In this document: positions 14,401 to 29,406 of the stretch, in pieces | Layout: every line of letters starts with the position of its first letter | How positions within the stretch are numbered: the first letter of the stretch is position 1 | Source of the DNA: Dipetalonema caudispina | Lineage: Eukaryota > Nematoda > Chromadorea > Rhabditida > Onchocercidae | Direction: 5' to 3' | Assembly: GCA_013365325.1 (NCBI GenBank) | Contig: JABVXV010000260.1 | Location: forward strand, 1-64,000 | DNA: 64,000 nt | Notes under the pieces: generated by a model | Told to the model about the DNA's origin: nothing | Database searches by the model: none | Seen by the model: only the letters and a program-made list of their open reading frames with translations | Program-made: the position numbers and the translations under genes

Positions 14401-17400
14401 CTTATTAGAACTGTTCAATAAAAGAGAAAACGTTTAGCCGATCATCACTCAACACATTTTTCACACTATAAATATATTGCGGTAAATAAGAGTAAAGGGA
14501 GCAAGGACGATTTTGATTTTTTTCAAATTGATCAATTCATTTGCATATAAACAGTTTTGTTCAAGAAAACAGTTTTCAAACAAGAAATTTGGATTCGATT
14601 TCCTTACTTATTCGCTTACTGCCCATCCAAAAGCTATATTCGAAGAATTTCAAAGACCGCTAGTGATAAAGCGACTGAAACCAGCAGAATAACTACCATC
14701 AATCTCATCCCAAATGAATAATAACAAAATATCTCCATCTACCAGATATGAGAGGACATTTTTGCTGTCAAAGCACAATTGAATGATTGTCTTTCATTAA
14801 GATTTAAAAATTGCAATAAGAAATGAATATTATTACAAGTTGAAATAAGTGGAGAAAACATGCGAAGATGGAAGTATTTCCAACTTCACTAGTAGGAAGT
14901 TTAAAAATCAAATCAGCAGATAACAAAAAAACGAGGAACAGAACAATCAAAGTAAAGTAGAGGGTTAGGAATGGTATACTACACTGTAAGTTATCTATAC
15001 TGTTTTGATATATTGGAGAAAGTGATCCCATAAAAGGGTAGCTCCAGCGGTCAGTAGGTCGCAACACATGCAAACATAACATCGCGAGTAGTGGACAGCA
15101 CATGTTTGGGGATGTGGGACGCATAGAATAATAGTAAGCCAATCGATCAGGTCAAAGAAGAAAAAAAGTGTGAGGTAGAGGATGAGTGAAGGACACTTCT
15201 CATCTCACTCTTCATTTCCCAGCCTTCTATAATATCCAAGTCTGGGAGAAGGATGAAAGAGAAATGAATGACCAGTGGAAGATTACTGATTGTTGTGGTC
15301 TGCAGCTAAGATAAAAAGGTGGAAGTGGGATGCAGAACGAAATGGATGAAAGGGCCAGTATTTAGAACGTATAGAGCAAAAACATATCAGAAAAATGCAA
15401 ATGACTGTGTGAAAAATCAGCTAAGGACTATAAAAAAGACATTAAAAGTAGTAATGAGGAAAAAATGAAGGCACAGAAGCATTGTAGTCCACTATCGCTG
15501 ACCATCTGCTCGGTTTGAAGATTCGAAAGCAAATTTTTGATAGCCGCTATTTAAATCGCATTAATTTAACATTTAAAATAGGTAGGACAGCTGCCTTTAC
15601 GCCATGAAATAAAGTGTTGACCAATAAAACGGTAGGGTTGCAAATTCCATAAATTCAATTCCTTTATAGAGATAAAAATCGGCTCAAATCTTCCTACTCA
15701 CAAAAAATCCTTTCATATTAAATTTTTAAATAGTGGAATTCGAGTGAAAACTCCCTTCCCTTTTTCATAACTTTTCTTGCAAAAATTTTATCCAGAAAGA
15801 ATTTGGGGAGCAATACTTTTAGATTTTACTATTTCAAAAAGTTAAAATTCAAAGATTTCGATATTGGAAACTTGAAATTTTTCAGTAAGTTAAGCACCCC
15901 CAAACAAATTCAAAAAACATACGATTTTTTATGCTTTGTTTTTAAAGATTATTTACATCGGAATGGCTTGAATTATGTAAATGAAGAAGTGGAGGAAGGT
16001 AGGAGAGAAGAAAAAGAATGGGCACTATCCTTTGTGTGTAAAAGGCTAGCAAAGAAGAACATAAAATAGAGAATAACTTTTTGTGAGCTTCAATAAAGTA
16101 AACAACTGTTCATAGAATCACATGTGCGAATTTTTCTTTCCCCAACTCATAACTGGAATTACGAGAAACAAAATGAAACTGTTCTCTTTGGCAACTTCTT
16201 TTACACTTACTACCGCTAATCCCCACTTTCAATGTTTTCCACATTTACTATCATTAATGAAAACAAAAACTGAGTAAAACAAGTATTTGAAAAGAGAAGA
16301 ACACACAACAAGTTATGCAGAGTGCGTAATCCTGTACAGAATGCTTATTACTTCATTACGAGAATGCTTATCATATGAGAATTTAGTTCCAATAAATTTA
16401 AATAAACAGTGCTTATTCTATTTTATCCAGAAACTTTGCAGTAACTAAAATTAAGCACTGGCAATACTTACATTTCAAATGCTTTAAAATGGAAATAAAC
16501 CATTCCAAGACCAAAATATGAAGCTGGTTCTTTCCAAAACCCATCTTTGTTCAGATTATAAGCTTTCTGATAAGCTGACAGCGCTAAAAATAAGAATCCA
16601 TAATACGCATTATTACAGGTACTATTCGACTACAGTTTCATTTAGCATCGAATACTAGTCTGTTTCAAGAGTTTCGCAGCAATGTTCTCGATGTATATCA
16701 TTGAAATTTGTATTTCAATATAATTCTGATAAGAATCCATTTACTGACTCATTTCCTCATAATTCCTATCTATCACTTTACTATTATATATTAAAACAAA
16801 AACCATAACAAACACACTTACCTCTGGGAAAATCTTTTGCTAACAAACTAATGTGTCCAATTTTCAAATATACTTTATAAATTTTCGTATCATCTTCTTC
16901 CTTCGCTTCAACAAGTTTGATTAATTCATTATCTAAGCTCCGTATGCCCTGCAATACGAAATACCTTTAACAACAATGAAACAAAACTAACTTATCAGTA
17001 CTCCTTTCCGACTAAAACTCAGTTCCAAAAAAAAAAAAAAAATTATTTTCTTCCAAATAATTTTAATCAAATTTCCACCTTTATCTTTTTCCCTCATATT
17101 TTTATAGGGCAGAAGGAGAAAAGAAAACAAATTGCAGGAAAATTGCTTATAAATCATCATGAATGATTCGCATTAGTTATCTTACATAAAATATTATGGC
17201 ACATGTTACTCTACGTATATTAATAATAATCATAATACTTATTCAGCACCAATGTTGGCTACATATTGAATATTGACTTGAATCATTTTAACTACATAAG
17301 AGAATAAAAAATACTTTCTTCTACTACTATATGTCTAATGTTTATACTCACCAGTGCTAAAAAATTTGACCAACCTTATACAGAAGAGCTTTATCAGCCT

Positions 17401-17709
17401 CCGATAATTCACTCTTTTTATTCCAAAAATGGATGAAATCAAAGCTGCAATTATTCAATTACAATTGTTATGAATGAAAGATGATAAGAATAGAACTATT
17501 CGTTTTAAAAAAAAAACGACGCAAAATAAATAGTGCAAAATACTGGAAAAACAATGTGAGATTTTAGAAATTAATAAGACATATAAGAAAGTTCATATTT
17601 AATACATAAATGATAGTTATATTTATTGGATAAAATTTGATTACCTGTTCAGCTTGATAAACCTAATTTCTTCTGCACACGTGAATCTTGGTTCGTATGT
17701 AATATTCAT
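5432..17709 (-). CDS. utx-1: UTX/KDM6 histone H3K27 demethylase (TPR + JmjC)
   Basis: Fe(II)/2-oxoglutarate enzyme removing methyl groups from H3 Lys27; nuclear, part of MLL3/4-type complexes in animals. Exons, all phase-compatible: 17709-17645, 17444-17375, 16948-16822, 16583-16472, 14139-14019, 13167-12975, 12448-12268, 11808-11715, 11459-11327, 10979-10880, 10798-10723, 10595-10533, 10365-10246, 10073-9983, 9810-9725, 9622-9410, 9284-9105, 8492-8343, 7982-7798, 7550-7430, 7279-7143, 6891-6654, 6167-5949, 5602-5432; about 1081 aa. Exons 3-9 encode the TPR block (for example [13 protein letters not shown], as in vertebrate UTX). JmjC is intact: iron ligands in TPGHVENN (HxE) and the later His of [13 protein letters not shown]; cofactor Thr beside the HxE. 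The C-terminal zinc domain keeps CSTC and CVQC. The Ser-rich middle of vertebrate UTX is greatly shortened. The last exon reads through to a stop giving RLYPVN; a further 3' exon is possible but was not seen. Confidence 0.95.
11182..11287. repeat. Terminal inverted repeat pair in a UTX intron
   Basis: Arms 11182-11203 and 11266-11287 are inverted complements over 22 nt with two mismatches, separated by 62 nt. The unit lies in the intron between UTX exons 9 and 10. Length and structure would suit a very small MITE or a hairpin; no target-site duplication is evident. Confidence 0.55.
14140..16471. other. Long UTX intron
   Basis: A 2.3-kb intron, far longer than most introns of this gene. It has a slightly more GC-rich patch at about 15000-15500. 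Two open frames (minus 14804-15142, plus 15803-16069) show no recognisable domain and no conserved splice context, so I treat them as chance frames. Confidence 0.6.
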
Positions 17710-17735
17710 CTTTGGCTATGTTGTACGACAATACC

Positions 17736-17741
17736 CTAAAA
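17736..17741 (-). promoter_or_regulatory. Trans-splice acceptor upstream of UTX start
   Basis: On the minus strand TTTTAG ends at 17736, 26 nt before the UTX ATG at 17709, with no upstream exon. A lone acceptor just before a start codon is what spliced-leader addition looks like in nematodes. It supports the chosen start. Confidence 0.6.
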
Positions 17742-18752
17742 CTTGGAATTGTTTTACTTTAGACGTAAAACATTTACACCACACGTAACACACGTGACGA
17801 AAATGAATTGATTTATAGCAACTGAAAATGCTGGACCGTATGAAATTTATGAAATGATTTCGTCTCAGTGATGCTAAGATATATACGTGGCATTTGACCT
17901 TTCTTGTTAAAGTTAACAAAGTGTTAGAGGTATTTCTAATACTTTGTATACTTATTATTCTTTGCTAAGTATTATTTTAGATGGTACATATATTTGTCAG
18001 AATATGTACATCGATTTATTGTTAACTGATACATTTATTTAGAGCGTTTTTCAGTAACTATCAATATTAATGAAATGTATTTTAGATGGACTATACATTG
18101 GCCTTTCAAAATTTACATTGCTTTTTTGAAAGAAAATTTTCACGTATGTGATCTGTACCGATCGAAATTTACATTATTTTAAGGGAATGAGTTAAATAGA
18201 TCATTTTCAAAATAAATACAAAGATCTTCTTTCTGATAATCCGATTGAGTCTTGTTAGAATTGTCTACTTCTAGGGAAAAAGTGGGATAACTTTGTTTAA
18301 AACTGAAAATTTTTAAAAATTTGTTTATTTCGTTCATTCAATGATAGTTGCAGATCGATTTGATGATCACATTTCGTATACTATAAATTATGCATATCTT
18401 TCAGGGATATCTTTCAAAAATTGCAGTATTTGTGGAAGAGGACAGGGCATGAATTTAAGATGCCATTCTAATGCAAATAACAGGCTGTCATCCCTACATG
18501 AATCATTAATTGTAATATTAAATTCCTGTTGTAAAAGCAATTTGTTGGATTAAATAATAAGTTATCATATACCCCATATGCGTAATATGGAATTCCTATT
18601 GTATGAGCAAAAATAGCACATACAAAAAGGCAATTAATATACTTGGAGCATGAGATTGTGCACAAATTGCAGATTTTGGTAGTATTGAAATAATTCACCG
18701 ATTCATTCATTTCATTTACATTTTATAGCACAATAATAGAGCAAAACATATA

Positions 18753-18784
18753 TGTATATATATATATATATATAAATATATATC
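18753..18784. repeat. (TA)n dinucleotide microsatellite
   Basis: Alternating TA run of about 30 bases in the spacer between UTX and the RhoGEF gene. Confidence 0.9.
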
Positions 18785-19237
18785 CAATACAGAAGTGAAA
18801 TATACAGAAATAAAGATAAATAAAAAAAAAAGGAAGAAATTACAAGGAATGCGGCAACTATAATGATAGAAATAATGATAAATTGATAACAACAAGAGAA
18901 AAAAAAAATCACCAGGGATTGTAACTGAATTGAATTTGAACAAAGAATGAATATGTAGCAGTAATGTTTAGATATAATACACCTAATTAATGAGCATAAT
19001 AGTCCTTACTGTGTAAATAAATGTTTCTACAATAAAATAATTAAATCAACTTTGTTAATACTTTTTGATTCCATCATTCTGTTATCATTGCTATGAATGA
19101 ATTGAAACCCATCAATTTTATTTAATCTTTCAATACTTGAAATGACAATTGAGAAATGTTATTGTATGAACATTGGACTAAATTGTAAACAAATCAAAAC
19201 AAGAGGTTTCACAAACAAAACAAGAAAATTTGTGCTA

Positions 19238-19243
19238 TTTATT
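19238..19243 (-). terminator. Possible poly(A) signal of the RhoGEF gene
   Basis: AATAAA on the minus strand about 150 nt downstream of the RhoGEF stop codon at 19394-19392. In such AT-rich DNA this hexamer is common by chance, so the call rests on position only. Confidence 0.35.
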
Positions 19244-19391
19244 TCATACAATATTCTTTCTAAGTTGTTTCCTTTTTTTCTTCTTTGCCTACTAAATATC
19301 CTAAACAAATTGCTATTAATCAATCTAAAGAAGAGGAAAGAATAATTAATGAGGAATAGAACAGAAAATCATGAAAGTAAATGGGAACATG

Positions 19392-22300
19392 TTAAATTGT
19401 TGCAAATAATTCTGTGGAAGAAGAACTCTCAACGATAGTATTTAACGGTGTTGCTGTTGCAATTGTTGTTGTTGGTGTTACTGATTTTGCTAATATTGAG
19501 GATGGAATTATTGTATTTAGTATTCCAGAAGATGGTATCGTTGTTGTTGATGATGATGATGATAAGCCTCCTAGAGAATTCTAAAATATATAAAAAAATG
19601 ATAAAATGACTTTAAAGTTTAATATCAATTTCTAATCTCTAATCATTTAGCCATTACCTATCAAATAATCCAATTATGACAGGAATTTTGTCGATAATTA
19701 TAATTATAATAATAAAACAGTAATAGCTTGAATGATTATTACATACAAGCGAGGGATAAAGAGATTACGATATTAAAGTTATAATAGTTGAAGATATGAT
19801 AAAATATAATAGTTGAAGAGTAACCAAGCACACGTCTAGCATATAGTCAAAAATGAAATGAAATTGAAAGGTAATTAACCTCTGGGCAACTGTATGAACG
19901 TGTTTGTAACTGATCGGCTGTACTGATATTATTATCCGGATCTTCATCCGATATAGCCGGAACGAATGTTGGTGATCCAGAAGAGGGTGATGAACAGCAT
20001 GTACCATTTGGATTGTTTCCATTTCCATCCACAACACTACTGCAACTGTTATTCCAGTAGTGATCATACCACCAGCAAAAATGATATTTTCAAATCATTG
20101 CTTCATTTGAAGAGATTAACATTTTGCAATTTGTCTAAAAAATGTCCTGGAAAATTTATTAAATTCTGACTTCACGTAAATTAATTAATCTACCTATCTG
20201 TAGTTGTATCAGAGGAACGAATACTGTCAGTAGAAATTGTAGAAGCCCAAGATTGTGGACGCGCAGGTCGATGCTGTTGACCCAATCGATCTCGATGTGT
20301 TACACGTTCACCGACTATCCTTAAATAATGAATTCCACATTTTTCTTTCCCTCCGAATATGAAATTCAAGACTTATTATACTGTTTTACAATCTTTACAA
20401 GACTAACGATTTAGGTTAAAAGTCAATTAATTATTTACATTACAATGTAAAGTTGCTATATTTAAAGTGACATTTTACTTCAATTGTTCATGAAAAGTTT
20501 AATATATGAAATAGTTGCAATATATGTATATTTATTTTCTGTATGTCAAAAAACGTAAATGTCACCTATAAAGTCGCTGTATCCACTTTACCCGAGCAGA
20601 TTCATCAACAGGTTGCACAACATATGCTTCATTTTTCGTCTCATCCCAAACTTCAAAACGTGCAGATGACGTTTTCGATGTTTCTGAGAAGCCAAGACTA
20701 CACGTCTGAAGTAAAGGCAACACTTTTTGAAAAGCTAAAGAAGATACCTAAAAAATTGAAAATTTTATTACAAAAATTTTTGATCAAATTAATAACTCTG
20801 CTGCTAAAAAGTAAATTGATAATCACCACTTACTGGTATAGACAACTTATGTTCGTAGTATTCAGAAGCATATGGCAAAGATTGGGATCGTTTTTTGCAG
20901 AATAACAGACCACCATCGAATAGGAACAAATGTCGACGTTGAGCCTTATTAAGACGGCGAGTTCGCTTCTTGAATGCATAAATGTCACATTCATTTTGAA
21001 GTCTTAATGGACCCATTTGAGAGAGATCACCCTGAAAAGAATTCAGTCATTAATTTGCATATTTTAATATGATTATACCTCATTTAGAAACTTTGATTTT
21101 CAATATTGTAACGAGAAAAATTAAATAATAATTACGACAAATCCGGCAATATGTAACTGATGCATGGATGTATTAATTTGAGCCAACAGATCCAACATTG
21201 AGGACAAAGCTTCGTCAACATGAGGCTTAGCCTGATCACCACTATGACGATGTACTTCCTGGAAATGAAAATATATGTAAATTTATGATTACGATCAATC
21301 GATAGGATTCCACAGCAATCAAAAAAAGGAAATACTACGATTTAGCAAATATAAAAGAAGCCTAGAATGGATGATCTAACAATCTTAGACTTCGGAAAAA
21401 AATTAAGTATTCGTCAAAATTAGCTAAACGTTGAATAAGTGATATCTCTTCAAATCAAATCAACATAGGAAAAATTCTTCCAAGGAAAATAGCTCATAGA
21501 TAATGGATAAAGGGTGGAAAGTAGGAAAAAAATAAGTTTAATTACTTTTAGCAAAAGCTGATATTTAGTGATCCTCTGTACAGGTTTTAATAAATAAGCA
21601 CTTAACGGTAATGGATGTCCGGCTCGTTTTTGGCATTCCTGAAACTATGAGTCATAGGCCAATTTAAGGCTTCTTCACCTTAACTTTATAACCTTTATGA
21701 TAAGTAAAAAAATTTGACAAGTGATATATATCATCTGTGTACAGTCACTTTTTTTCGTTTCTTTTAACTTGTCAGATTAAAAAGTATCACATAAAATGAA
21801 ACAAAAAAAAAAGAACCGTAAAAAATTTAGCAACCGCTCCATCTGGTTGTTGCTCCCTTCGTAAAGCTTCACCCAATGGTTTATTTTGACAGTAACGATG
21901 ATAAAGTTGAAGGAATTTATTACGATGATTGAGAAAGCATCGGCATATTTCAACTATTGAATTTCCCGCGGCCAAAAAGTCAGCCAAAAGGTAGTTATTG
22001 TGGAAATTCAGCTGTAGTATAGGAAATATTTGAAACAGATGAAAAATTATTAATTCAAATACTAAGCATTAAATAGATCACTGCAAAAGAATGATAAATA
22101 AATAAATAACATCCATCAATGTATTGTAATAATTAACTTTTTACAATAGTGATTATTTTGATAATAATAATAGTAATCATCATCATATGATAATAATTCG
22201 AAATTCTTTGTATTATAGCAAATTTGCAAGTTCCTTAAATGAAGCTATTAATGAAATAAGAAACAGTAAAACTAACCAAGTCGGTAATATTACCAAATAA

Positions 22301-25300
22301 GATATCAGAACGATCTCTTAAATGTGATGCTATCAAATGCTCATTTTCAGGTGCTTCAAATGGCCTAATGTAGAAATCAACGATAGATTGTAATTCACGA
22401 ACGTAGCTTTGTTCTGTATTCACCTGGAAATTTTAATTCATCAAATGAATCAGTGATCCGGAATAAACAATGATCTCTTTGAAACCTAATCGAAGAGAAC
22501 ATTTCCTACGATGATATAATAAAAATTGAGAAAAAGAAACCTCAAAATTACTCCAACTTACTAATTCGGAGATGGCAAAATTTAGGAGTGAAGTAGGTTG
22601 ATCTGATCCAATTGTCGCACCACTATTACTATTATCACCTTCGCCAGCACCATTACTACTACCGCATTCAACATTTTTTCCACATATGAATACATCTTCA
22701 CGACTATTACGGAGTACTTCAATCTGACGCTGCAATATAGCATAAGCTTAATTAATTAAATAAATCCCTTACTGAAACATACTTGAATGCCAAATAATGT
22801 TTAATTTATGAAATGCTAAATACTTTTATATTATGATGAGAATAAAATACATTTAAGCCATATGTGCATTCCTTTTTTGACTTTTGTAGCACTGATAAGA
22901 ATTTAGAAAGATTCTTTTTTGTAAAATAATACGACAACAAATTCATCCTACTTTTTATACAATAAATAAATTTTTTTTTATTTATCAACATGAATTTGAA
23001 CTGAAATTAATTGAATAGAATTAAATTAAATATGAGAGATAAGAGAAAGATTCAGCAGAATCAAAGATTAGAGAATCAAAAGAAAGCACAAAAAAAAAGG
23101 AATTCAAATATCGTACCGTTTGCCGGATAACATTTGCAGGAGCAGACCACGATTTCGATTTGCGCATGCGTGATTTGAAAAACATCACAATGTCAGAATT
23201 ATTAGAATTAATTAGATTGGAATGTTGCTGAAACTGTAAAACGAAATGATGGGAATGAATAGGAATAGAAAAGAATAATAACTAAGAATTTTGAAATGAA
23301 AAATAACAAATTTGAAATGGAAGAAAAAATATTTGATAAACATTTTAAATAAAGAATTCATTATAATTGATTGGATTAATTAATTGTAACACTTATTAAT
23401 AAAGAATGAATTTTTCATTCTTTTTTAATCACTTTTTTGTGATTGTTCTAAGAAAATTATTGCAAACATTTTGAAAAAATAAGATTCTAATTAAACGTCG
23501 AAAAAAAAAATTAAAATATTTTCAATTATTGCTTCTTGAAATATATAAAGACAAAAATTAGCTAATTTCTAAATCTAAACTATATTTCAAAAAAATTTAT
23601 CATAAATTGAGTGAGAAAATAGTTTATGATTTTTGGAGCAATAATAAAATAATGTTACAATTGTTTATGTATTGTAAGTGGTGATAACTAATGATAAGCA
23701 AATAAGGAAATAAACGAATGATAATAACACATTCTATTATCAGTGATAAGTGATTTGGAAAGAAGAAAAGGACTGGAAAAGATGAAAATTGAAATATGAA
23801 TAATGGAAAAAGGATGCTAATATTTGAGGAGAGTATGAACATTTCATTAACAAAAGATAAAAATTACAGAAATTAAAAATGAAAGAAAGAAAGAAATGAG
23901 TAATAGAAGGATTCCTCTCAGAGAGAAAAGTAAAGAGAGAAAGGAAGAGAGGGAGTATATTAAGTAATTAGTGAGAAAGGCCTGAAAATGAAAGTAGAAA
24001 AGGCAAAAAATGGAGAGCTCATTATGTAAAAGGCCTCAATATACACTTGTCAACCATTTTATTTAAAGCGAAATAGCTCTTCCAATTTAATACTTCTTCT
24101 ATTCAATATTTATTCAAAAAATTTTGAGGAATTCAAAGAAAAAATTAAAAAATTCCTTTTTCTTTTTATAAAATTAAGGAAATTTATTGGAAATTTGCAT
24201 ATGAAATTATGAAGTTAGAACAAAAAGATGAAAAGAAGAAATATTTCATAAGCAAAAATCAATAATTCCTATTAAACAATGCTATCAAAAAAAAAGAGGA
24301 AAAATCAATGAATTGAATCAAATGATAGTAAAAGTCAAAATGTTATCAAATAAAAATTATTAACAATAATAGAAATAAAATAAGAAATGAACAGTTTATA
24401 TAATAATAAATAGGATAGAATAATAATCATTAAATGATTTTACACTATTATATATGAAATTATTAAATGAATAATAAATGTAATGCTTATGATGATAAAG
24501 TGATAAGCAAGCATAAGATGGATAAATAAATATATGAAATAAATGGGAATGAATGAAATAGATTAAAATTAGAAGGATTTAGGTGACCTCAAAAAATGAG
24601 AGAGAAAGGATGAATGGAATGTATACTAATACTATCATATAACCTTTTGACTATCTGTCTAATCCCGCGAATTTCCAATTACAATCCTTCCTTTTTCTTC
24701 CATATTCTTTTCTTAGCTTCCTTAAATACAAAGAGAGAGAGAGAGGGAGAGGGAGAGAAAGGGAGAAAAAGAAGGGAAATAAAATATGATGGCAAAATAA
24801 TTATTTATCGGAAAAAGTAACTAAAATTAATATAATATGACAGAAAGAATTAATAATTCTTTTATTTTGTAACAGCGATTTATTTATTTTTTTTTCGACT
24901 ATTTTATAAAAACATATGTAAGAAATTATTTATTTATACTATAAATTAATAAGTACAAAACACTGAAATAAAACAAATATATAAAACTCGTTGTTGAGAA
25001 GAAGACGAAAAAAACTAATGATATTAAATAATATGTAAAATGAAAATAAATAATAAGAATTGATTATTTTCACCAGAAATTAATTAATAATCTGCAATAT
25101 AAACAAAAATATAAAATTCATTGTTGAAAAATAAGCAAAAAAGACAGACTAAAAATATTAGGTGAAAAAAAGAATTCGAGTGATTAATTTTGCTATTATT
25201 TAATCAGGAATTTTATTACTTATCAATTATAATAATTTAATTAGCGTTTAGTAAAAAGTGTATGAAAGTATTCAACGATACGATGGAAAATTAAAATGAA

Positions 25301-28017
25301 ACAGAACGGAGAAGGGAAAAGGATGAAAGGAAAGAGAAAAAGAGCAAAAGAAAGGAGAGGAAGAGATAAAAAGGGAATTTGTTGAAATTTATAAATGAAT
25401 GAAACAGATTGGTAGATAGATTGATATGATCGAAGTTTAAAGATAAATTGTAAATTAAAGAATGATTGGCATTTTGATGAAATCTTTTTCAACATACGAA
25501 TAGTTGAATAGTTGTAGAAGATAGCATAAAATTATTTTGTTTATTGTTTTTTCTTCTTTAATATTTGTAAATTATGATATAAATTAACAAATTAACTGAT
25601 TAATATAAAAAGCAATGATTGAATTGATCATTTTCATACTATTGACTTATTGGTGTTAATCTTTTTTTCCAATTTTTCAACTCAGAAAAGAGGAAACAAA
25701 AATTTTGAAAAATTTTCTAACTATATAGTTCAGACAATTTCACACATATTTCTTATAACAATACTAATTAACAAAATTAATTCTGCCCAATTAATTTGCT
25801 GATCAAAATTATTGATGATAATTTTCCGTTCATTTAGAATCTTCTCTCCCAAAAGGAAAAAGAAAGAATATTTGACTTATTGAAGAGGTCAGGGTTAACT
25901 GCTCATTTGCAAGTAATTTTCGCTTGAAAAGATTTTCAAAATAAAATAATCGAAATGGGACATAATGTAAACGAATGTCCAAAGTCAGAAAAAGACTAAA
26001 GGTATGATACTTGGCCTTCAATAATTTCACATAGTTATATCCTTCAAAGAAAGGACGGTTTTTTTTTTTTTTCTTTTTCCCTTCCTATTCGTTTGCTGTC
26101 CTTGAATATACCCTTCCTTACATCCATAACGACTTCCTATCATCCCATGTCATATTTCAAAATTCAAATTTCAAATTTGGAAATTTAAATTTCAGAACTG
26201 AAACCACTTGTTTACTTGATCAAAAATTCGCAATGAAAGATATCTGACCCTTTTGAAATGCCCTCCACTTCTATCTTCGTCTTCATCGATGCAAGATTCA
26301 TCAACAAAGTGTAACAATGGTTCGCTTGAATCATCCAGAAATGTAGTAGTAGTAGCCCGGTTGGGTTTGAATTCTCTGTTCGATACATAACCCCGTCTTC
26401 GTCTTGTCCGGAGTGATAGATGAAATACCTGACGTCTGATCATTCCCAAGCGATCACGTCTTCTGTAGATTTCACATAGCAAACCCAAAGAATATAAGGT
26501 AAAATGATCATTGTAATGCGAGAAATAAAGTCAAAGTATTATTGGGTTTAAAGCAGTAGTTAGCATTTAACCAAAAAAAAAAAAAAAAAGGAAAAAATAA
26601 TTTATGGGTACTATATTAAAGATATCGATTACATTTAATGCTTTCAAAAAAAAGAAAAATGTGTAATAGAAATAAATGATAGAAAATAAAATATTTGAAA
26701 TATGATAAAATTCATTTAATTAAAAGATAATGCTTCTCTATTTTTAATTTTATACCATCACAATACATAAATTACGCCATTTGAAAAAACGAAAACCAAT
26801 AAAATCTGGAACTTTGTAAGAAAAATTTCCGGATAAGTATATTTAAAAAAAAGAAAGAAGGAACAAAGGAAGAAAAATCCGGATCAGTTTTTTCCAGAAA
26901 TATCAATCAAAATTTCCATAAATCATTAAATGTTCCTTTAATTTAAAAATTCAAAACAAAAAAAAAAAAGAAAACGAAAACCTAAAATAGTTTCAGTCTG
27001 TGTCAAATCTATTCCTTTTCTAAATGCAAATTTTAACCTTATTGCTATAACAAACTAAATGCTAATAAAAATAGAACAGGAAAAAGTTTTTCCTTCCCCT
27101 CCTCTCAAAAAAAAAAAAAAAAAGAAAAACAAGGATAACTTGTAAATCGTTAAATCTCTCTTCTCTCTCTCTCTCTCTTTCTCCCTCTCTCTCTCTATCC
27201 TTTAATCCTTTCTTCTATTCTCCGTATACATTTTTTTTTTTCACTTCATCAATATTAGTGGAAATTGTTTAAAATGTAGAGAGGACGAGGTGAAGTTAGG
27301 GAATGGGAGATATTTGCAAATATCACAATGCTTTTTGTCGATATCTAAAGCATTTTTCCATTTTTAATTTTCAATTAATTAAGTAAATTAAAAGAAAACA
27401 TTCTTAAAATGTTAGAAAAAAAAGAAATTCTATTTATAATTTTCAAACTTTTATCGATGTCAATCCAATTTTCATTGTCAATACTACCATATTTATTTTA
27501 TCATCAAATTTTTAAATAAGAAAAATTTCAGGAAACTTTTTTCTTTTTGATCTTATTATTTTATATCTCAATCCTATAACAATAACAGTAATAGAGACAA
27601 TATTCTCCTTATTTACATAACTTTTCAACTATAATATTCGAATTTCTGAAATTTCATCAAAAAGAGAAATTGAAAATTTCAATTCTAATATCCGATAGAC
27701 AGGTATTAACATTACCATAATGAAGCACAATTCAAATCTTAAAAATTAGCGGAAATTAAATTCTTAACTAAATAAATCCACATATATTTCACTTCTCCTA
27801 CTTAATTATTGTTATCCAATCATTAGCAACACAACCATACACACACACATACACACACATACATAGATACATGGCTAGTTGTTAATGAGGAAAGTAAAAG
27901 AATTATTAATTAGAGGGAAGAATTAAGAATGAAAAGTTGAGGTTGTTGAGGTAAGGTAGAATTAGAAGTGCTGATTGACAGATACAGTTGCGCTGCGCCG
28001 CTCTTCTACTCTTTCTT

Positions 28018-28049
<32 letters not shown>

Positions 28050-29371
28050 CCCTCCCATCGATAAAACTACTCACATTACGACGACATTTACACTATATCT
28101 CTTTTTTAATACACATTTCCAATAGATTTATGAATACATATCTCACCAACAATGAAGTAAGTACCACACGAACAACAAAATATAAAATAATTGTAGAAAA
28201 ATACTTCATTTTGCTCCTTCTTTTAAAAATTAACAATTTATTTAAATGAATAAGAAAAGATTAGAAAAAGTGGAGAAAAAAAAAAGAATATGAATGAATT
28301 AAAATGAAATAGAATAATTGGCTGAGAAATAAAGATAAAAATTGGAGGGAAAAAAATAAATGAAATTAAAATATTAAATGAATTTTACTACTAATATTTA
28401 TTTATGAAGCAAAAAAGTCTTAACAATTGAAATTAACAATAAAATTGCTATTTTCTATTTATTGGAAGTATTAGTCAATGCTTCATCAAAATCTAACTGA
28501 TTGTCAATTGTTGCCGAATTTTTTGGAGAATGTAAACATTACAACTGACGTCAAATCAATTGGTTTGGCTTAATGATTGCAATGGAATTTCGAAAAAAAA
28601 AAGTTTTAAATTAAAATTGAATACGTGTAAGAAGAAAGGAAATCTAATGATAATGGTAAATATTGTTGAAATTATTCAATAGATAAGTAATTAAGCAAAG
28701 GGAATAATAATTAATTACTTATTAATAATGAAGAACTGAAATTACAGTATGAAATTAAATATCAATAAATGATTCGGTGAGTATTTCAGTTGGTAAATAA
28801 AACTAAAGCTTTGAATAAGCTAAAATTAAAATTATAAATACATTGCATTTTATTCAACAAAATATGCTCAATTTATTCGAGTATTAATTTTAACTATGAA
28901 AAATAATGAAATGGTAATAAAACAAGTAATGACTACTAATACTGCAATTATTTTATTGAATTAATTCATAATTGCAAATTTTTTAAAGTAAAATAAAAAC
29001 TTTTATAAAATTCAAATCCAATTTACTTTATTGTTATGGTTGAACAAACAAAAATGGAAAAAGAAAAGCGCCAATGACAAATATCGCTATAGTAATTATA
29101 AAAAAAGGGCGGAAATCTTCAAAAGATTTATTGATTTGTGCAATACTTTAAGAGATATATTTACTAAATTCTACCAAAAGATAAATAATTACACATATGG
29201 AATAAATTATTGGCGCCAAGAATTATAAATAATTGGTTGAAGGAGAAAAAAAGAAAAGGGAAAGAAAGAATTGAGTAAATGTTTTTATGATAGAATGAAA
29301 TCTGTTACTATTGAACTGATGAATAAAATTGAATTCAAGAAACTAAATCAAAAATTTTGTTTATTAAATTT

Positions 29372-29406
<35 letters not shown>

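Larger units (their letters stand above)
17742..19391. other. Intergenic region between UTX and the RhoGEF
   Basis: No coding evidence. It should contain the UTX promoter and the RhoGEF 3'UTR. It carries an (AT)n tract at 18753-18784 and a minus-strand AATAAA at 19243-19238, about 150 nt after the RhoGEF stop. Confidence 0.6.

Noticed and set aside
14804..15142. Minus-strand 112-codon hydrophobic frame in a UTX intron
   Set aside because: No family resemblance, no partner exons; its hydrophobicity reflects T-rich codons. A nested gene cannot be fully excluded.
15803..16069. Plus-strand 88-codon Lys/Phe-rich frame
   Set aside because: Composition matches AT-rich random sequence and no splice or trans-splice signals support it.
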